Below, in pieces: positions 54,115 through 63,746 of a stretch of 64,000 nt of DNA. A program made the translations under genes and the position numbers. This DNA is from Bacteroidota bacterium (GTDB taxonomy: Bacteria; Bacteroidota; Bacteroidia; Chitinophagales; BACL12), in assembly GCA_016706255.1 (NCBI GenBank), contig JADJJZ010000006.1, positions 992,001 through 1,056,000 of the forward strand, given 5' to 3'. Numbering within the stretch: position 1 is the first letter of the stretch; each line of letters begins with the position of its first letter. Below the pieces are notes generated by a model that worked only from the letters and a program-made list of their open reading frames with translations, was not told the DNA's origin and did no database searches.

Positions 54115-56397
54115 TTAATAAATCACCAATTTGTAGGTAGAAACCTTATCATCAGCGATTAAACGGAAAAAATAGATTCCCGAAGCAATACCCTCTATAT
54201 TTAGGGGGTAGATGTAACTGCCCGAACCCATTATACCTTCACTAATTCTGAAAATAACCTGCCCATTCAAATCAACCATGTCGAATTGAACTGCAGTAAG
54301 GGATGTTAAACCCAAGCACAACAATGGTAGCATCACTTGCGGATTACCCAAAATAATTACGGATTCTGTATAAGCTGAATCAACCGGAGGAACAATAATT
54401 TCATTGTTTTGACCCGGTGAAGGTTCTAATAATTCAATAAATGGCCCGGTTCCATTTGGAATTCTTCCCGTTGCAGTATCTGCTTTTTGATTAATAAATG
54501 AAATAGAATCGATTATTGCATAAGCATATTCCGGTCCTGCAAATAACCCGATTTCATCTTTATCACCATCCAGTTTAAAACCGCAATGGTAATCACCGGC
54601 TTCAGGATTATCGTCAGCATAAATAATTAAATATTCACCGGCAAATAAATTAAAATTTGGTAAACGCCATTTACTTGGTCTGTCCCATTCATCACTCAAA
54701 AATTTATCACCAAGATAAATATCTGTATTACCGCGATTAAATAATTCGATATAATCGGAATATACACCGTCCTCATCTGCAAGTGTTGCGGTATTAATTG
54801 CCATAAACTCATTAATCACCAAATTTGGAGCGGTAAATCCTATGGGTAGATATAATGATGCGCAAGCCGGATAATTTGATGATAAACCATCAACATCTGT
54901 TGCAGTAATAAAATAATAAAAATCAGTTTCACCAATTAATATTTCAATATCAATTCCATAATTACCATCATTTGCTGCACCATCCTGATGTGTACCATCA
55001 TCATACATTGGAATTTCCGTAAAAGCAAGATTGTCATTACTATAACTAAATGTTACAGTGTTTATTGAAGCATCATCTTCTACCAAAACATTAAACTGTG
55101 CATTTGAATTTGCCTGTAATAATCCCGGTGTGTGGGTTGGATATTTAATAATAGGCGGAATGGCATTTAACTCCACCTGAGCTAATGTATTATCTGTTCT
55201 TGCTATGATAAAATTTTCGATACCATAAGGTGTATGGTCATCAATATCGTTCATATCAAAACCATTGTAAAAATCATCGTACGTATAACCATAATCGAAC
55301 GACCTGAATAAATCTTCAAACGCTGCGGGGGCAATTAATTCGCGAATGGAATCAATATGCGGATTAATTACATCAGGATTCATGGCAACTGTAGAAATGT
55401 AATTAATGTAATAACTGAATTTATCACGATATGCTTCTACCTGCATGAGTCGCTCCACCAATGGGCGGTCGTCAAAATTCCAGTTATAAATATCGCGTTC
55501 CGTCCAGTCGATACCAAACCAGTCAACACCCATCGTATTATCACAATCGTAACTTAAAAATTCAATTTTATCTGTAATAGCGTTGTGATATAAATAAAAA
55601 TTATTTTGATTGGCGCCGTAATTATCCCAATGGCCTGTAGAAATATCTAAAGCATATATTTTCAGAAACTGGTCAACATCAAAAACTTTTTCCAGTTCAC
55701 AGGGTAGATTCGCAATTGGCGTATTATTTAAAATTTCAATAAATTCAATCAAATCACTTTTGTCGTTTGCAATTTGATTACTTTCTAATTCATACGTATT
55801 ATAAGCGGCCTGGTTTGTGCCTTGATAATTTAAATTGCTGCCATAATAACATTTGTATAAATTACCTGAGTCATCACCAAACCGATCGCGTAAAAAAATG
55901 TCATCATATTCTTCGGTTAAGGCATATAATCCAAAGTAACTTTCATTAATATAAACACGAACAAAACTTACTCTTCTGGTTGGCAATCCAAGACTATTAT
56001 AAATATCGAAATAAATTTTTTCACGAGCCATTGTCGGGTCGTTATGATTGCCAATAAGATTTAATTTTTTCGCGCCTTCAAATTTCCTTCCCGGTTCATA
56101 AGTATTAAATGCCACTTTAAATGATTTTTTGGCAGAACTTAAGGACGTATTACCGCGTAAACGAAATCCGACATTTTGTAAGGTATCCTGCACAAGCGGT
56201 GAGTCATACACAAACTGAACAGCATATTCGTGTTCATTTTCCAGGTTTTCATACATTTCATTGAGTGAATCCGGATCCATCGTAATGTAAATGGAATTCA
56301 CGAGTGTATCATCAAACAGTATACTGTAAGGTGTAATTTGCGCATTTACAACCTGATAACAATAAAACAGTATCCCAAATAGTAAATATTTTCTCAA
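54115..56397 (-). CDS. Secreted CotH-kinase-like protein with lamin-tail domain and T9SS sorting domain
   Basis: 760 residues from TTG 56397 (signal peptide RKYLLFGILFYCYQVVNAQ). Residues ~25-390 are a CotH domain: FRLRGNTSLSSAKKSFKVAF, NLIGNHNDPTMAREKI, FVRVYINESYFGLYALTEEY and the metal-binding SYDCDNTMG. A lamin-tail domain follows (~520-640: NLVINEFMAINTATLADEDG, DYIELFNRGNTDIYLG), then a T9SS type-A sorting domain (ASGIYFFRLIADDKVSTY). It is an exported surface protein; kinase activity is known for CotH but unproven here. The TTG is chosen because a -7 box lies 18 nt upstream and overlaps the longer start. Confidence 0.88.
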   Translation of the reverse strand: MRKYLLFGILFYCYQVVNAQITPYSILFDDTLVNSIYITMDPDSLNEMYENLENEHEYAVQFVYDSPLVQDTLQNVGFRLRGNTSLSSAKKSFKVAFNTYEPGRKFEGAKKLNLIGNHNDPTMAREKIYFDIYNSLGLPTRRVSFVRVYINESYFGLYALTEEYDDIFLRDRFGDDSGNLYKCYYGSNLNYQGTNQAAYNTYELESNQIANDKSDLIEFIEILNNTPIANLPCELEKVFDVDQFLKIYALDISTGHWDNYGANQNNFYLYHNAITDKIEFLSYDCDNTMGVDWFGIDWTERDIYNWNFDDRPLVERLMQVEAYRDKFSYYINYISTVAMNPDVINPHIDSIRELIAPAAFEDLFRSFDYGYTYDDFYNGFDMNDIDDHTPYGIENFIIARTDNTLAQVELNAIPPIIKYPTHTPGLLQANSNAQFNVLVEDDASINTVTFSYSNDNLAFTEIPMYDDGTHQDGAANDGNYGIDIEILIGETDFYYFITATDVDGLSSNYPACASLYLPIGFTAPNLVINEFMAINTATLADEDGVYSDYIELFNRGNTDIYLGDKFLSDEWDRPSKWRLPNFNLFAGEYLIIYADDNPEAGDYHCGFKLDGDKDEIGLFAGPEYAYAIIDSISFINQKADTATGRIPNGTGPFIELLEPSPGQNNEIIVPPVDSAYTESVIILGNPQVMLPLLCLGLTSLTAVQFDMVDLNGQVIFRISEGIMGSGSYIYPLNIEGIASGIYFFRLIADDKVSTYKLVIY

Positions 56398-56405
56398 ATC
56401 AGGTG

Positions 56406-56413
56406 TATTTTTA
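56406..56413 (+). promoter_or_regulatory. Possible -7 box TATTTTTA of the GH13 gene
   Basis: One mismatch to TAnnTTTG, 21 nt before ATG 56435, and 2 bp from the opposing box at 56416. Confidence 0.35.
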
Positions 56414-56415
56414 AG

Positions 56416-56423
56416 CAAAATTA
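56416..56423 (-). promoter_or_regulatory. -7 box TAATTTTG of the CotH gene
   Basis: TAATTTTG on the minus strand fits TAnnTTTG, 18 nt before TTG 56397. Confidence 0.55.
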
Positions 56424-56434
56424 ACTGATTTGAT

Positions 56435-58251
56435 ATGAAGTTACTTACTGTTGGACTGGCTTGCGGATTTTATTTCCTGATAACTACTATTAATGCGCAA
56501 CAAATTGTTGTTCCTGAATGGTCGAAAGGGGTGTTATGGTATCAGATATTTCCGGAGCGATTTTCAAATGGTGATTTATCGAATGATCCAACGTTAGCAG
56601 ACATAAAAGGAGCATGGCCGCATAATGATACTGCAGCTTGGCATATATCGCCCTGGACGGCAGACTGGTATGCTTTTCAACCATGGGAAAAAGAAAATGG
56701 GAAAGACATTGGTTATCAAATGCAACGCAGAAGATATGGTGGCGATATTCAGGGCATTATCAATAAACTCGATTATATTCAGTCATTAGGTATTGGTGCT
56801 ATTTATTTGAATCCATTATTTATGGCACCGAGTTTACATAAATATGATGCTGCAATGTATCATCATATTGAACCAACATTTGGACCTGACCCTGAAGGAG
56901 ATAAAAAAATAATTGCCCGGGAAAATCCGATTGATCCTTCAACATGGCAATGGACAAGTGCCGATAAATTGGCATTGAAATTAATTCAGGAATGTCATAA
57001 ACGCAATATTAAAATCATATTTGATGGTGTATTTAATCATATGGGAAGAAATAGTTTTGCGTTTGTTGATGTGGTAAAAAATCAGGAAAAATCTGTTTAT
57101 AAAAACTGGTTTACCATTAAAAGCTGGGATGATCAGATTTTAGGAACAAAATTTGAATATCAGGGCTGGTTTGGTGTTCCTGATTTACCGGAAATAAAAG
57201 AAGACAGTAGTGGCATTGTTGCTGAACCGAAACAATATATTTTTGATTGCACAAAACGCTGGATGTCGCCGGATGGTGTTACTGCAAATGGTATTGATGG
57301 ATGGAGACTGGATGTTGCATTTTGTGTTGACCACGATTTTTGGAAAAGCTGGAGAATTCATGTTAAATCAATAAATCCTGAGGCTTATTTAACTGCAGAA
57401 GTAGTAGATAAACCTGAAGTTGTAAAACCCTATTTATACGGAGATGAATTTGATGCTGTAATGAATTATGGATTTGCCGTAATTGCATCAGAATTTTTTA
57501 TTAATAACAATAATCGAATATCAGTTTCGCAATTTGATTCATTATTATCGCAATTGCGTTTGGCTTATGGTTATGATATGAGTTTGGTGATGCAAAATTT
57601 ATACGACAGTCATGACACCCAACGATTTACTTCATATCTCGTAAATAATGATGTTGCCCGGTTTAGAACCTGGGGCGATTATTTTAATAAAACCAAAGCA
57701 GAAAATCCTGTTTATAATCCAGCCAAACCGGATGCATTAGCTTATAAAAAACAAATGCTGATGGCATTATTTCAATACACATATCCCGGAGCGCCAATGG
57801 TATATTATGGTGATGAGGTTGGTATGTGGGGCGCCAATGATCCTGATTGCCGAAAACCAATGGTTTGGGAAGAATTTAATTATGAGGATGAAGTATATAA
57901 TTATAATGGTAGTAAAAGAACAACACCGGACAAAGTGTTTGTAGAAAAATCGTTGCTGGCATATTATCAGCAATTAGGAAAATTACATCAGGAGTTAGTA
58001 TTACAAAAAGGTGATTTTAAGCCATTGCTGCTTGATGATGTTGCACAGGTATATGTTTTTCAAGAACCTATAATAATAAAACGGCTATTGTTGTAATTAA
58101 TAACAGCAATAAAAATCAGCAGGTAGAATTTTTTAATCAGCCGGGAACAAATTATACCGAATATTTTTCAGGAAACCCTGTTAAAATAACCGATAAATTT
58201 ATTCACCTTGAATGTGCAGCTTTGAGCGGACTGGTGCTATTCAGTAATTAA
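56435..58251 (+). pseudogene. Secreted GH13 alpha-amylase/neopullulanase-like enzyme, frameshifted near the C-terminus
   Basis: The first frame gives 553 residues: signal peptide (ACGFYFLITTINAQ), GVLWYQIFPERFSNGD at the N-terminus, and the GH13 barrel with IIFDGVFNHMG, nucleophile Asp293 (GIDGWRLDVAF), acid Glu322 (LTAEVVD) and Asp394 (YDSHDTQR). It hydrolyses alpha-glucans outside the cytoplasm. At about 58063-58066 the frame breaks into a stop at 58096. With one added base after VYVFQ the frame continues RTYNNKTAIVVINNSNKN to TAA 58251 and completes the C-terminal beta domain. All catalytic residues precede the break, so the truncated form may still work. Confidence 0.85.
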
Positions 58252-59033
58252 CAATTTATTTCACCTGTTAAATAAGTAACCGTATTACCGGAAATAAGCA
58301 CGCGATCGCCGTTTATGATGCTGTGAAATTTGCCTACACGTTTGGATATTTGCAATGAGGTTAATTCTTTTTTATTTAATTTCTTGCTCCAGTAATTCAT
58401 TAATGTTGTTTGAATGGAACCGGTTGCGCTGTCTTCATCAATGCCAAAACCAGGCGCAAAAAAGCGGCAGACAAAATCAACATCATTTCCTTTTGCCGTA
58501 ACAATAACACCTCGACTTTTTAATTCGCTGAGGATACCGAAATCCGGACTTATTCTTTTAATTTTTTCTTCATAATCAAACACACATAAATAATCTTCAC
58601 GTCCGATGTAAATTTCTTTTGGTTCAGTGCGCAATCCTTTTATTAATTTATCAGGAGCTTCGGTTTCTAAAAAATAATCCATCGGAAAATCCAGTTGTAA
58701 ACCATTCACTGTTTTTGTTGCTGTAAGTTTACCACTTTTAGACATAAATGTAATTACCTCGCCCGGCTGATTCATGTAATTAAATAAAACATGCGCAGCA
58801 GCCAAAGTAGCATGTCCGCATAAATTAACTTCTGTTAATGGTGTAAACCATCTGATATGAAAGGTTTCATCCGGCATTTTAACAAAAAAAGCCGTTTCTG
58901 CCTGATTATTTTCCATGGCAATTTTTTGTAAGGTTGTCTCCTCAGGCCATTCTGTTAAAGGCACCACTCCGGCAGGATTCCCACCAAAAAGATTATCTGT
59001 AAAGGCATCAATTAAATAAAAAGGTAAACGCAT
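58248..59033 (-). CDS. PhzF-family isomerase/epimerase
   Basis: 261 residues, two-domain diaminopimelate-epimerase-like fold. PhzF marks: IDAFTDNLFGGNPAGVVPL at the start, the catalytic-position Glu46 (NNQAETAFF), LCGHATLAAAHVLF, and FGIDEDSATGSIQTTLMNYW in place of the usual DPVTGSAH. Substrate unknown; phenazine synthesis is not implied. It lies 32 bp downstream of two DinB genes on the same strand. Its stop overlaps the repaired stop of the GH13 gene. Confidence 0.88.
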   Translation of the reverse strand: MRLPFYLIDAFTDNLFGGNPAGVVPLTEWPEETTLQKIAMENNQAETAFFVKMPDETFHIRWFTPLTEVNLCGHATLAAAHVLFNYMNQPGEVITFMSKSGKLTATKTVNGLQLDFPMDYFLETEAPDKLIKGLRTEPKEIYIGREDYLCVFDYEEKIKRISPDFGILSELKSRGVIVTAKGNDVDFVCRFFAPGFGIDEDSATGSIQTTLMNYWSKKLNKKELTSLQISKRVGKFHSIINGDRVLISGNTVTYLTGEINC

Positions 59034-59065
59034 CGGTTTAATTGTTAATTGCTGTAAAGGTACAA

Positions 59066-59533
59066 TTATACAATTAACTTTTTCAGCATAACAATCTGTC
59101 CAAAATGATAATTATCATGATGTAATATGCCGTGAATTACTTCGTAAACCGTAAATTTTCCTTTAGACGGGAGATAAGGTTCATCCAAAATAGCGCTATC
59201 CAGATTTGTTAAATATTGTTCCCAATCCAACTCCGATTTTTGCAATCGGTTAAGTAAAGCCGACCAAGCCTGAGGTGAAACATTATCCGGTGCATTTAAA
59301 TAATTATCGTCAGGTGAAATAAAGTGTGCACCGTTTAATTTTCGTAAAACATTTTCGCGCCAGCCAATACAATGTTGCACCAGTTGCCAGATGGAATTAG
59401 CATTTGGAATTGCCTTTTTCGCAGCTTGTTCCGCTGTTAAATCCTGAACCAGTGGTAATAATTTTACCTCCGTCCAGGGTGTGCCATTGTATAAATCTGA
59501 AAAAAGCTTTTTGAGACGTATGGATTCACTCAT
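59066..59533 (-). CDS. DinB family protein
   Basis: 155 residues, DinB four-helix fold with His ligands in IWQLVQHCIGWREN and HGILHHDNYHFGQIVMLKKL. It overlaps the upstream DinB gene by 4 bp (ATGA), so the two are translationally coupled. It may be a thiol- or metal-dependent transferase; substrate unknown. Confidence 0.82.
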   Translation of the reverse strand: MSESIRLKKLFSDLYNGTPWTEVKLLPLVQDLTAEQAAKKAIPNANSIWQLVQHCIGWRENVLRKLNGAHFISPDDNYLNAPDNVSPQAWSALLNRLQKSELDWEQYLTNLDSAILDEPYLPSKGKFTVYEVIHGILHHDNYHFGQIVMLKKLIV

Positions 59534-60057
59534 GTTAAGTAAATTTTATGCATTAAATCGTTGTGATGCAAAATATGAAAATCGGTGAAGTATAACATTT
59601 CACGCAATGTAATTTTACCGAGGAGCGGATGTGGTAATAAAAAGTGGTCTAAATCTTCATCTTTCCAGTTACTGATTTTAGCAATTAATTTTTGATGTGT
59701 AGCTACAAATGTATTAATCACTGCTTCCGGCGTTGTGCCCGTTTTTAGTTGTTTTGGAACATAAGCTGAAGAAGCTGTTGCCCCTTCAGCAAGTTTAACA
59801 TGATATTTTTCCAGAATCTGCTCATAACTTCTTGTTGGCCGGTTGGGCTTTCCAAAAAGTAACCGCAGGCCAATTTTTGGCAATGAATAGGCTAGCAGCA
59901 AAGGCTTAACGGACAAAACCAGATGTTGTGCCTGTTCAGCAGGGCTCCATTTATCGTTTTTCCGTTCAAAAAATACTTCCGGTTGAAACTTTTCCAGCGT
60001 TTCAACGGTAAGATTTATGCTAAAATTCAGCTTTTTTGTGACCTCAATTATTGTCAT
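59530..60057 (-). CDS. DinB family protein
   Basis: 175 residues, first gene of a DinB-DinB-PhzF operon. Metal-site histidines appear in SPAEQAQHLVLSVKPLL and FTDFHILHHNDLMHKI. Between them lies a conserved basic-aromatic loop (RLLFGKPNRPTRSYEQ). Coupled to the next gene by a 4-bp overlap. No convincing -7 box was found upstream. Confidence 0.82.
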   Translation of the reverse strand: MTIIEVTKKLNFSINLTVETLEKFQPEVFFERKNDKWSPAEQAQHLVLSVKPLLLAYSLPKIGLRLLFGKPNRPTRSYEQILEKYHVKLAEGATASSAYVPKQLKTGTTPEAVINTFVATHQKLIAKISNWKDEDLDHFLLPHPLLGKITLREMLYFTDFHILHHNDLMHKIYLT

Positions 60058-60173
60058 TTGTATAACGTTTGTGAATAAATTCCTTCATCAAAATAAGGTC
60101 AAATTACGCGAATTTCAGCGAAATTTGCTGATAATATGTATCTTCGTTCAAAATTCACACACATACATCTACT

Positions 60174-62273
60174 ATGTTAAGAATCAGGTTTTTACTATGT
60201 GCTGTGTTACTCCTCCCTGGCATGTTTTTACATGCTCAAACCAATATTTCCGGTGTAATAAATAATTACTGGGAAGTAATAGGAATGGATAAGTGTAACA
60301 ACAACGTTACCCTGCCTGTAACACCCATTGGCCTAGCCGTTGGCGATCATGTTTTACTCATTCAAATGCGTGGAGTTGATGCTGAAGCTGATAACACAGC
60401 TGCGTACGGTTCAATTAATAATTTGGCCAAAAGTGGTGTTTATGAGATGTTTACGGTTCAGGATATCGCCTTTAACGTAGTTACTTTTAACGAAGTTGTT
60501 GGCAGATTATATATGTTGGAAGGTCGTGTCCAACTGGTTCGTGTTCCTGAATATGCTGATGCAAATGTAGTTGGTGAGGTTACCGGTCAGCCATGGAATG
60601 GCACAACTGGTGGCATTATTTCGATGATTGTGACAGGCACACTTACCCTAAACGAAAATATTGACGCTAAAAACCTAGGTTTCCGTGGCGCTGATGTGGT
60701 AATCAATACACCTTGTCTTGTAGGTGGTCCTGATGGTTTTAACGGATTTGTGACAACCTTACCGGAAGATAAAGCCGGAAAAAAAGGAGAAGGAATTTCT
60801 GAAAATGGCGATAATTTTTACGCTCGCGGCGCTCCTGCAAATGGTGGTGGTGGCGGAAACGACCGTCAAACCGGCGGTGGTGGTGGTTCCAATTATGCGC
60901 GCGGTGGCGATGGCGGACAGTTAATTAACCCTCCTGTTGGACTTTGCGGTGGTATTTATCCCGGTTTTGGGGGATGGCCATTAACGTATAGTAATGCCGA
61001 AAATCGCATTTGGATGGGCGGCGGCGGCGGCGCAGGTAGCTCTAATTTAGGTACTGCTCCTCCGGCTGGACGAGGTGGTGGAATTATATTAATTCGCGCA
61101 AACACAATAGTTGGAAACGGATTTGTAATTCGCTCCAATGGTGAAACAATTTTCAGTATTGCTAATGATGATGGTGCTCCGGGTGGAGGTGCTGCAGGTA
61201 CTGTTTTGCTTGAAGTAACTACAATTACTGGTCCACTTACTGTTGAAGTAGTTGGCGGTGATGGTGGTAATGTAGATAATACCGTAGATGGTGTAAACTG
61301 CACCGGACCCGGTGGCGGTGGCTCCGGTGGTGTTTTATGGATGAACACACCTGCTATTCCTGCGGGTTTAACCTTATTGGCCAACGGTGGTAACTCCGGA
61401 ATTACAACCGGTGAAGTAGCAGTTTCTCCATGTTTCAACTCAACAAATTTTGCTCAGGATGGCACAGATGGTGGGTTTTTGAATAACCTGGCTATTCCAA
61501 CACCTACTGATTTATATACCGAACTAACGGTAGATATGATTCCGGATGACGCTGTTGTTTGTGCCGGAAATGAACTGTTTATGAGTGTTGTAGCAACAGG
61601 AACAGGCGATTTGAGTTATCACTGGAATGACCCTCTGCTAACAAATACGCCTGATTTAACCTTAATTCCTACTAGTGATTTCACATATGCGGTAACTGTG
61701 ACAGATGATTTAGGCTGTCAGTTAATTGGTTTTGTGGAAGTAGATGTAATTGATTCAGTTGCTATTAATGCCTATCCCGATACTTCATTAGTACTCGGTA
61801 ATTTTATGACATTATATACAAATATGGCTGATCCTTATACTTTATTATGGACGCCAAATTATAATATTTCAGATGTTACTGCATTTAATCCGCTTATCAA
61901 TCCTTATGAAACAACAACTTATTGTGTTACTGCAACACATCCTACAGGTTGCGTTTCTACCGATTGTGTAACCATTTTAGTTGCAGCAGAAGTTGCTTTA
62001 CCTAATGCATTTACACCTAATGGTGATGGTGTGAATGATATTTTCAGAGTGCCACCAACAAATAATCTCTGCGAAGAAACTCAATACTTTAAAGTATTTA
62101 CCCGTTGGGGTGAACCGGTATACGATTATTTCCAGGAAGGTGGAACCGAAGGTTGGGATGGAACCGACCCTACAGGAAAAGATCAGGAAATTGGAACCTA
62201 TGTTTATATCGTAAAAATGATGTGCGACGGTGTTTTGGAAACCTATTCCGGAACCGTTCACTTACTGAGATAA
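60174..62273 (+). CDS. Glycine-rich secreted protein with T9SS type-B (gliding-motility-type) C-terminal domain
   Basis: 699 residues, signal peptide ending MFLHAQ|TN. Residues ~20-210 are a beta-rich domain, ~215-420 are Gly-rich with runs such as NGGGGGNDRQTGGGGGSN and IWMGGGGGAGSS, probably a repetitive surface scaffold. Two Ig/PKD-like domains follow (~440-600) and then the type-B sorting domain (LPNAFTPNGDGVNDIFRVPP, FTRWGEPVYDYF, GTYVYIVKMMCDG). It ends at a strong terminator. It is likely a structural or adhesive surface protein. Confidence 0.85.
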   Translation: MLRIRFLLCAVLLLPGMFLHAQTNISGVINNYWEVIGMDKCNNNVTLPVTPIGLAVGDHVLLIQMRGVDAEADNTAAYGSINNLAKSGVYEMFTVQDIAFNVVTFNEVVGRLYMLEGRVQLVRVPEYADANVVGEVTGQPWNGTTGGIISMIVTGTLTLNENIDAKNLGFRGADVVINTPCLVGGPDGFNGFVTTLPEDKAGKKGEGISENGDNFYARGAPANGGGGGNDRQTGGGGGSNYARGGDGGQLINPPVGLCGGIYPGFGGWPLTYSNAENRIWMGGGGGAGSSNLGTAPPAGRGGGIILIRANTIVGNGFVIRSNGETIFSIANDDGAPGGGAAGTVLLEVTTITGPLTVEVVGGDGGNVDNTVDGVNCTGPGGGGSGGVLWMNTPAIPAGLTLLANGGNSGITTGEVAVSPCFNSTNFAQDGTDGGFLNNLAIPTPTDLYTELTVDMIPDDAVVCAGNELFMSVVATGTGDLSYHWNDPLLTNTPDLTLIPTSDFTYAVTVTDDLGCQLIGFVEVDVIDSVAINAYPDTSLVLGNFMTLYTNMADPYTLLWTPNYNISDVTAFNPLINPYETTTYCVTATHPTGCVSTDCVTILVAAEVALPNAFTPNGDGVNDIFRVPPTNNLCEETQYFKVFTRWGEPVYDYFQEGGTEGWDGTDPTGKDQEIGTYVYIVKMMCDGVLETYSGTVHLLR

Positions 62274-62293
62274 TTTTATAAAACACATAAATT

Positions 62294-62332
62294 AAAAAGC
62301 GGATGACCTTAAATGAGCATCCGCTTTTTTTT
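62294..62332 (+). terminator. Terminator after the type-B T9SS gene
   Basis: AAAAAGCGGATG / CATCCGCTTTTT stem with a 12-nt loop, A run on the left and T run on the right; it could serve both strands. Confidence 0.75.
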
Positions 62333-62349
62333 AACCTATTATCAATAAA

Positions 62350-63013
62350 CTACTTAATAAACATCCATAATAAAACGGGTTTTTCACTCGCTTTTAATTT
62401 TTCATCCACTCGCCGAAAAAAGTTATCTGAAATAGCAGGACAGCCCCAGCCTTCAGCGCTACCAATAGGATAAATTGCGTCATCAGTAATTGCATCCCAT
62501 GAATGGAAAACAATTTGTCTGTCGTAGGCCTTGCTATTACTCGATTCTAAGCCATGCAGATAATATTTTATACCAACACCCCATTGGCTATAATCGCGTT
62601 TCCCAATTTTATATTTTCCGAGCGAAGATGTATGGCTTTCGGGTGTATTACTAAATACCGGATTTTCAGCGCTGTATCCCATACTCCAGGGTTTTGAGCC
62701 ACAACCATGACTCACCAATCCTGAATCAATCAATGTTTTAGCATTTAAAGTCATAAATATAAAAGCGATGTAAACCGGAATGGATTTTCATATTTAATAA
62801 AAAACAAAAATCAGTATTAAACTTATTTGCCTTACAAAATGATTTGGCTGAGTCAACTTTCGAAAAGGTTAAAATTCGATTGAGACTGTCGGTTTTTTTT
62901 AATGAATCGGCTGTTTCATTTTCGGAAACAGTTTTGTTATCAGCCTGAATATCGCAGTTTAAAAATGGAAAGATGCATGCCGTCAAAAGCAGCAAAATAA
63001 GCAGGGGTTTCAT
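62350..63013 (-). pseudogene. Murein L,D-transpeptidase-family (YkuD_2-like) lipoprotein, frameshifted
   Basis: Two overlapping frames form one ~220-residue protein. The 5' frame (ATG 63013) has a lipobox (PFLNC|DIQ) and the domain start AKSFCKANKFNTDFCFLLNM, IHSGLHRFYIYDFK. The 3' frame continues with SGLVSHGCG, TSSLGKYKIGKRDYSQWGVG, YLHGLESSNSKAYDRQIVFH and GSAEGWGCPAIS, which holds the likely catalytic Cys. The break is at about 62740-62745, within GACTTTAAATGC (one base extra or two missing). The family cross-links or anchors peptidoglycan. The active-site half lies after the break, so the product as sequenced would be dead. Confidence 0.8.
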
Positions 63014-63096
63014 TGGTGTGTCAGTTTCTGGAAAAAACGATAAACTGCACCGGCTTATTACCAATGTAACATCATAATTTTGTCAGAAGTAAAAAA

Positions 63097-63732
63097 TTAT
63101 TTTTTCAATAAACCATCATCCTGCAGCATTTGATTTAAAATGGCAGGGTCTAATTTTCCTAATTCGCGTTCAGCGTCGATATAATCTATTTCGCCTTTAA
63201 TGGTAAATTGAATTCTTCTTTCAAGATTACCAAACTCAGGACATTTAATATTCTGATAATTTTTCACCTTACCATCATCATAATATTCTTTGCGCATCAA
63301 TAGGTAACCTTTGTTATCGTAGTATTTTACAATTTTCGGATAATTTTTACGGTAGTACGACGACCACATGCCGGTTTCCATACCTTTATTGTAATTCCCC
63401 TCCATTTGAACTACTCCACTTGGAAAAAAGAATTTCCAATTACCATCTGCCAATCCATCCTTTAAACTACCTGAAACAATCAGTGCTTTTTTCTCATTGT
63501 AATAAGCAATATTTCCGGTATAAGGTTTTGAGTCATACAGATATACTGTTGGTTTGAAATTAGTTACAAAAGCGCTATCCTCATGTTTCATCGGCGCGAA
63601 ATTTAATCCGCTGCTGTCGGAAGTAGTCAGGTTTTCAGCTAACAATGCACCATTGGCATCGGTTGTAGCAACTTTATCGGCACAGGCTGATAACAGCATC
63701 GCTGAAATGGCGATATAGAATAGGGTTTTCAT
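63097..63732 (-). CDS. MORN/YwqK-like lipoprotein
   Basis: 211 residues; lipobox LLSAC|ADK. From ~residue 65 a series of MORN-like units: YTGNIAYYNEKKALIVSGSL, KDGLADGNWKFFFPSGVVQM, EGNYNKGMETGMWSSYYRKN and YLLMRKEYYDDGKVKNY. Common in Bacteroidota outside toxin loci, so an immunity role is not indicated here. It is 14 bp from the next gene upstream on the same strand, likely one transcript. Confidence 0.75.
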   Translation of the reverse strand: MKTLFYIAISAMLLSACADKVATTDANGALLAENLTTSDSSGLNFAPMKHEDSAFVTNFKPTVYLYDSKPYTGNIAYYNEKKALIVSGSLKDGLADGNWKFFFPSGVVQMEGNYNKGMETGMWSSYYRKNYPKIVKYYDNKGYLLMRKEYYDDGKVKNYQNIKCPEFGNLERRIQFTIKGEIDYIDAERELGKLDPAILNQMLQDDGLLKK

Positions 63733-63746
63733 TTAATAAAGATAAT

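Noticed and set aside
60956..61438. Proline-rich antisense frame
   Set aside because: It is the shadow of the Gly-rich repeats of the + strand surface protein (Gly codons read as Pro).
62350..62754. Separate small L,D-transpeptidase gene
   Set aside because: It is the 3' part of a frameshifted gene; its ATG lies inside the upstream coding frame and no signal peptide precedes it.
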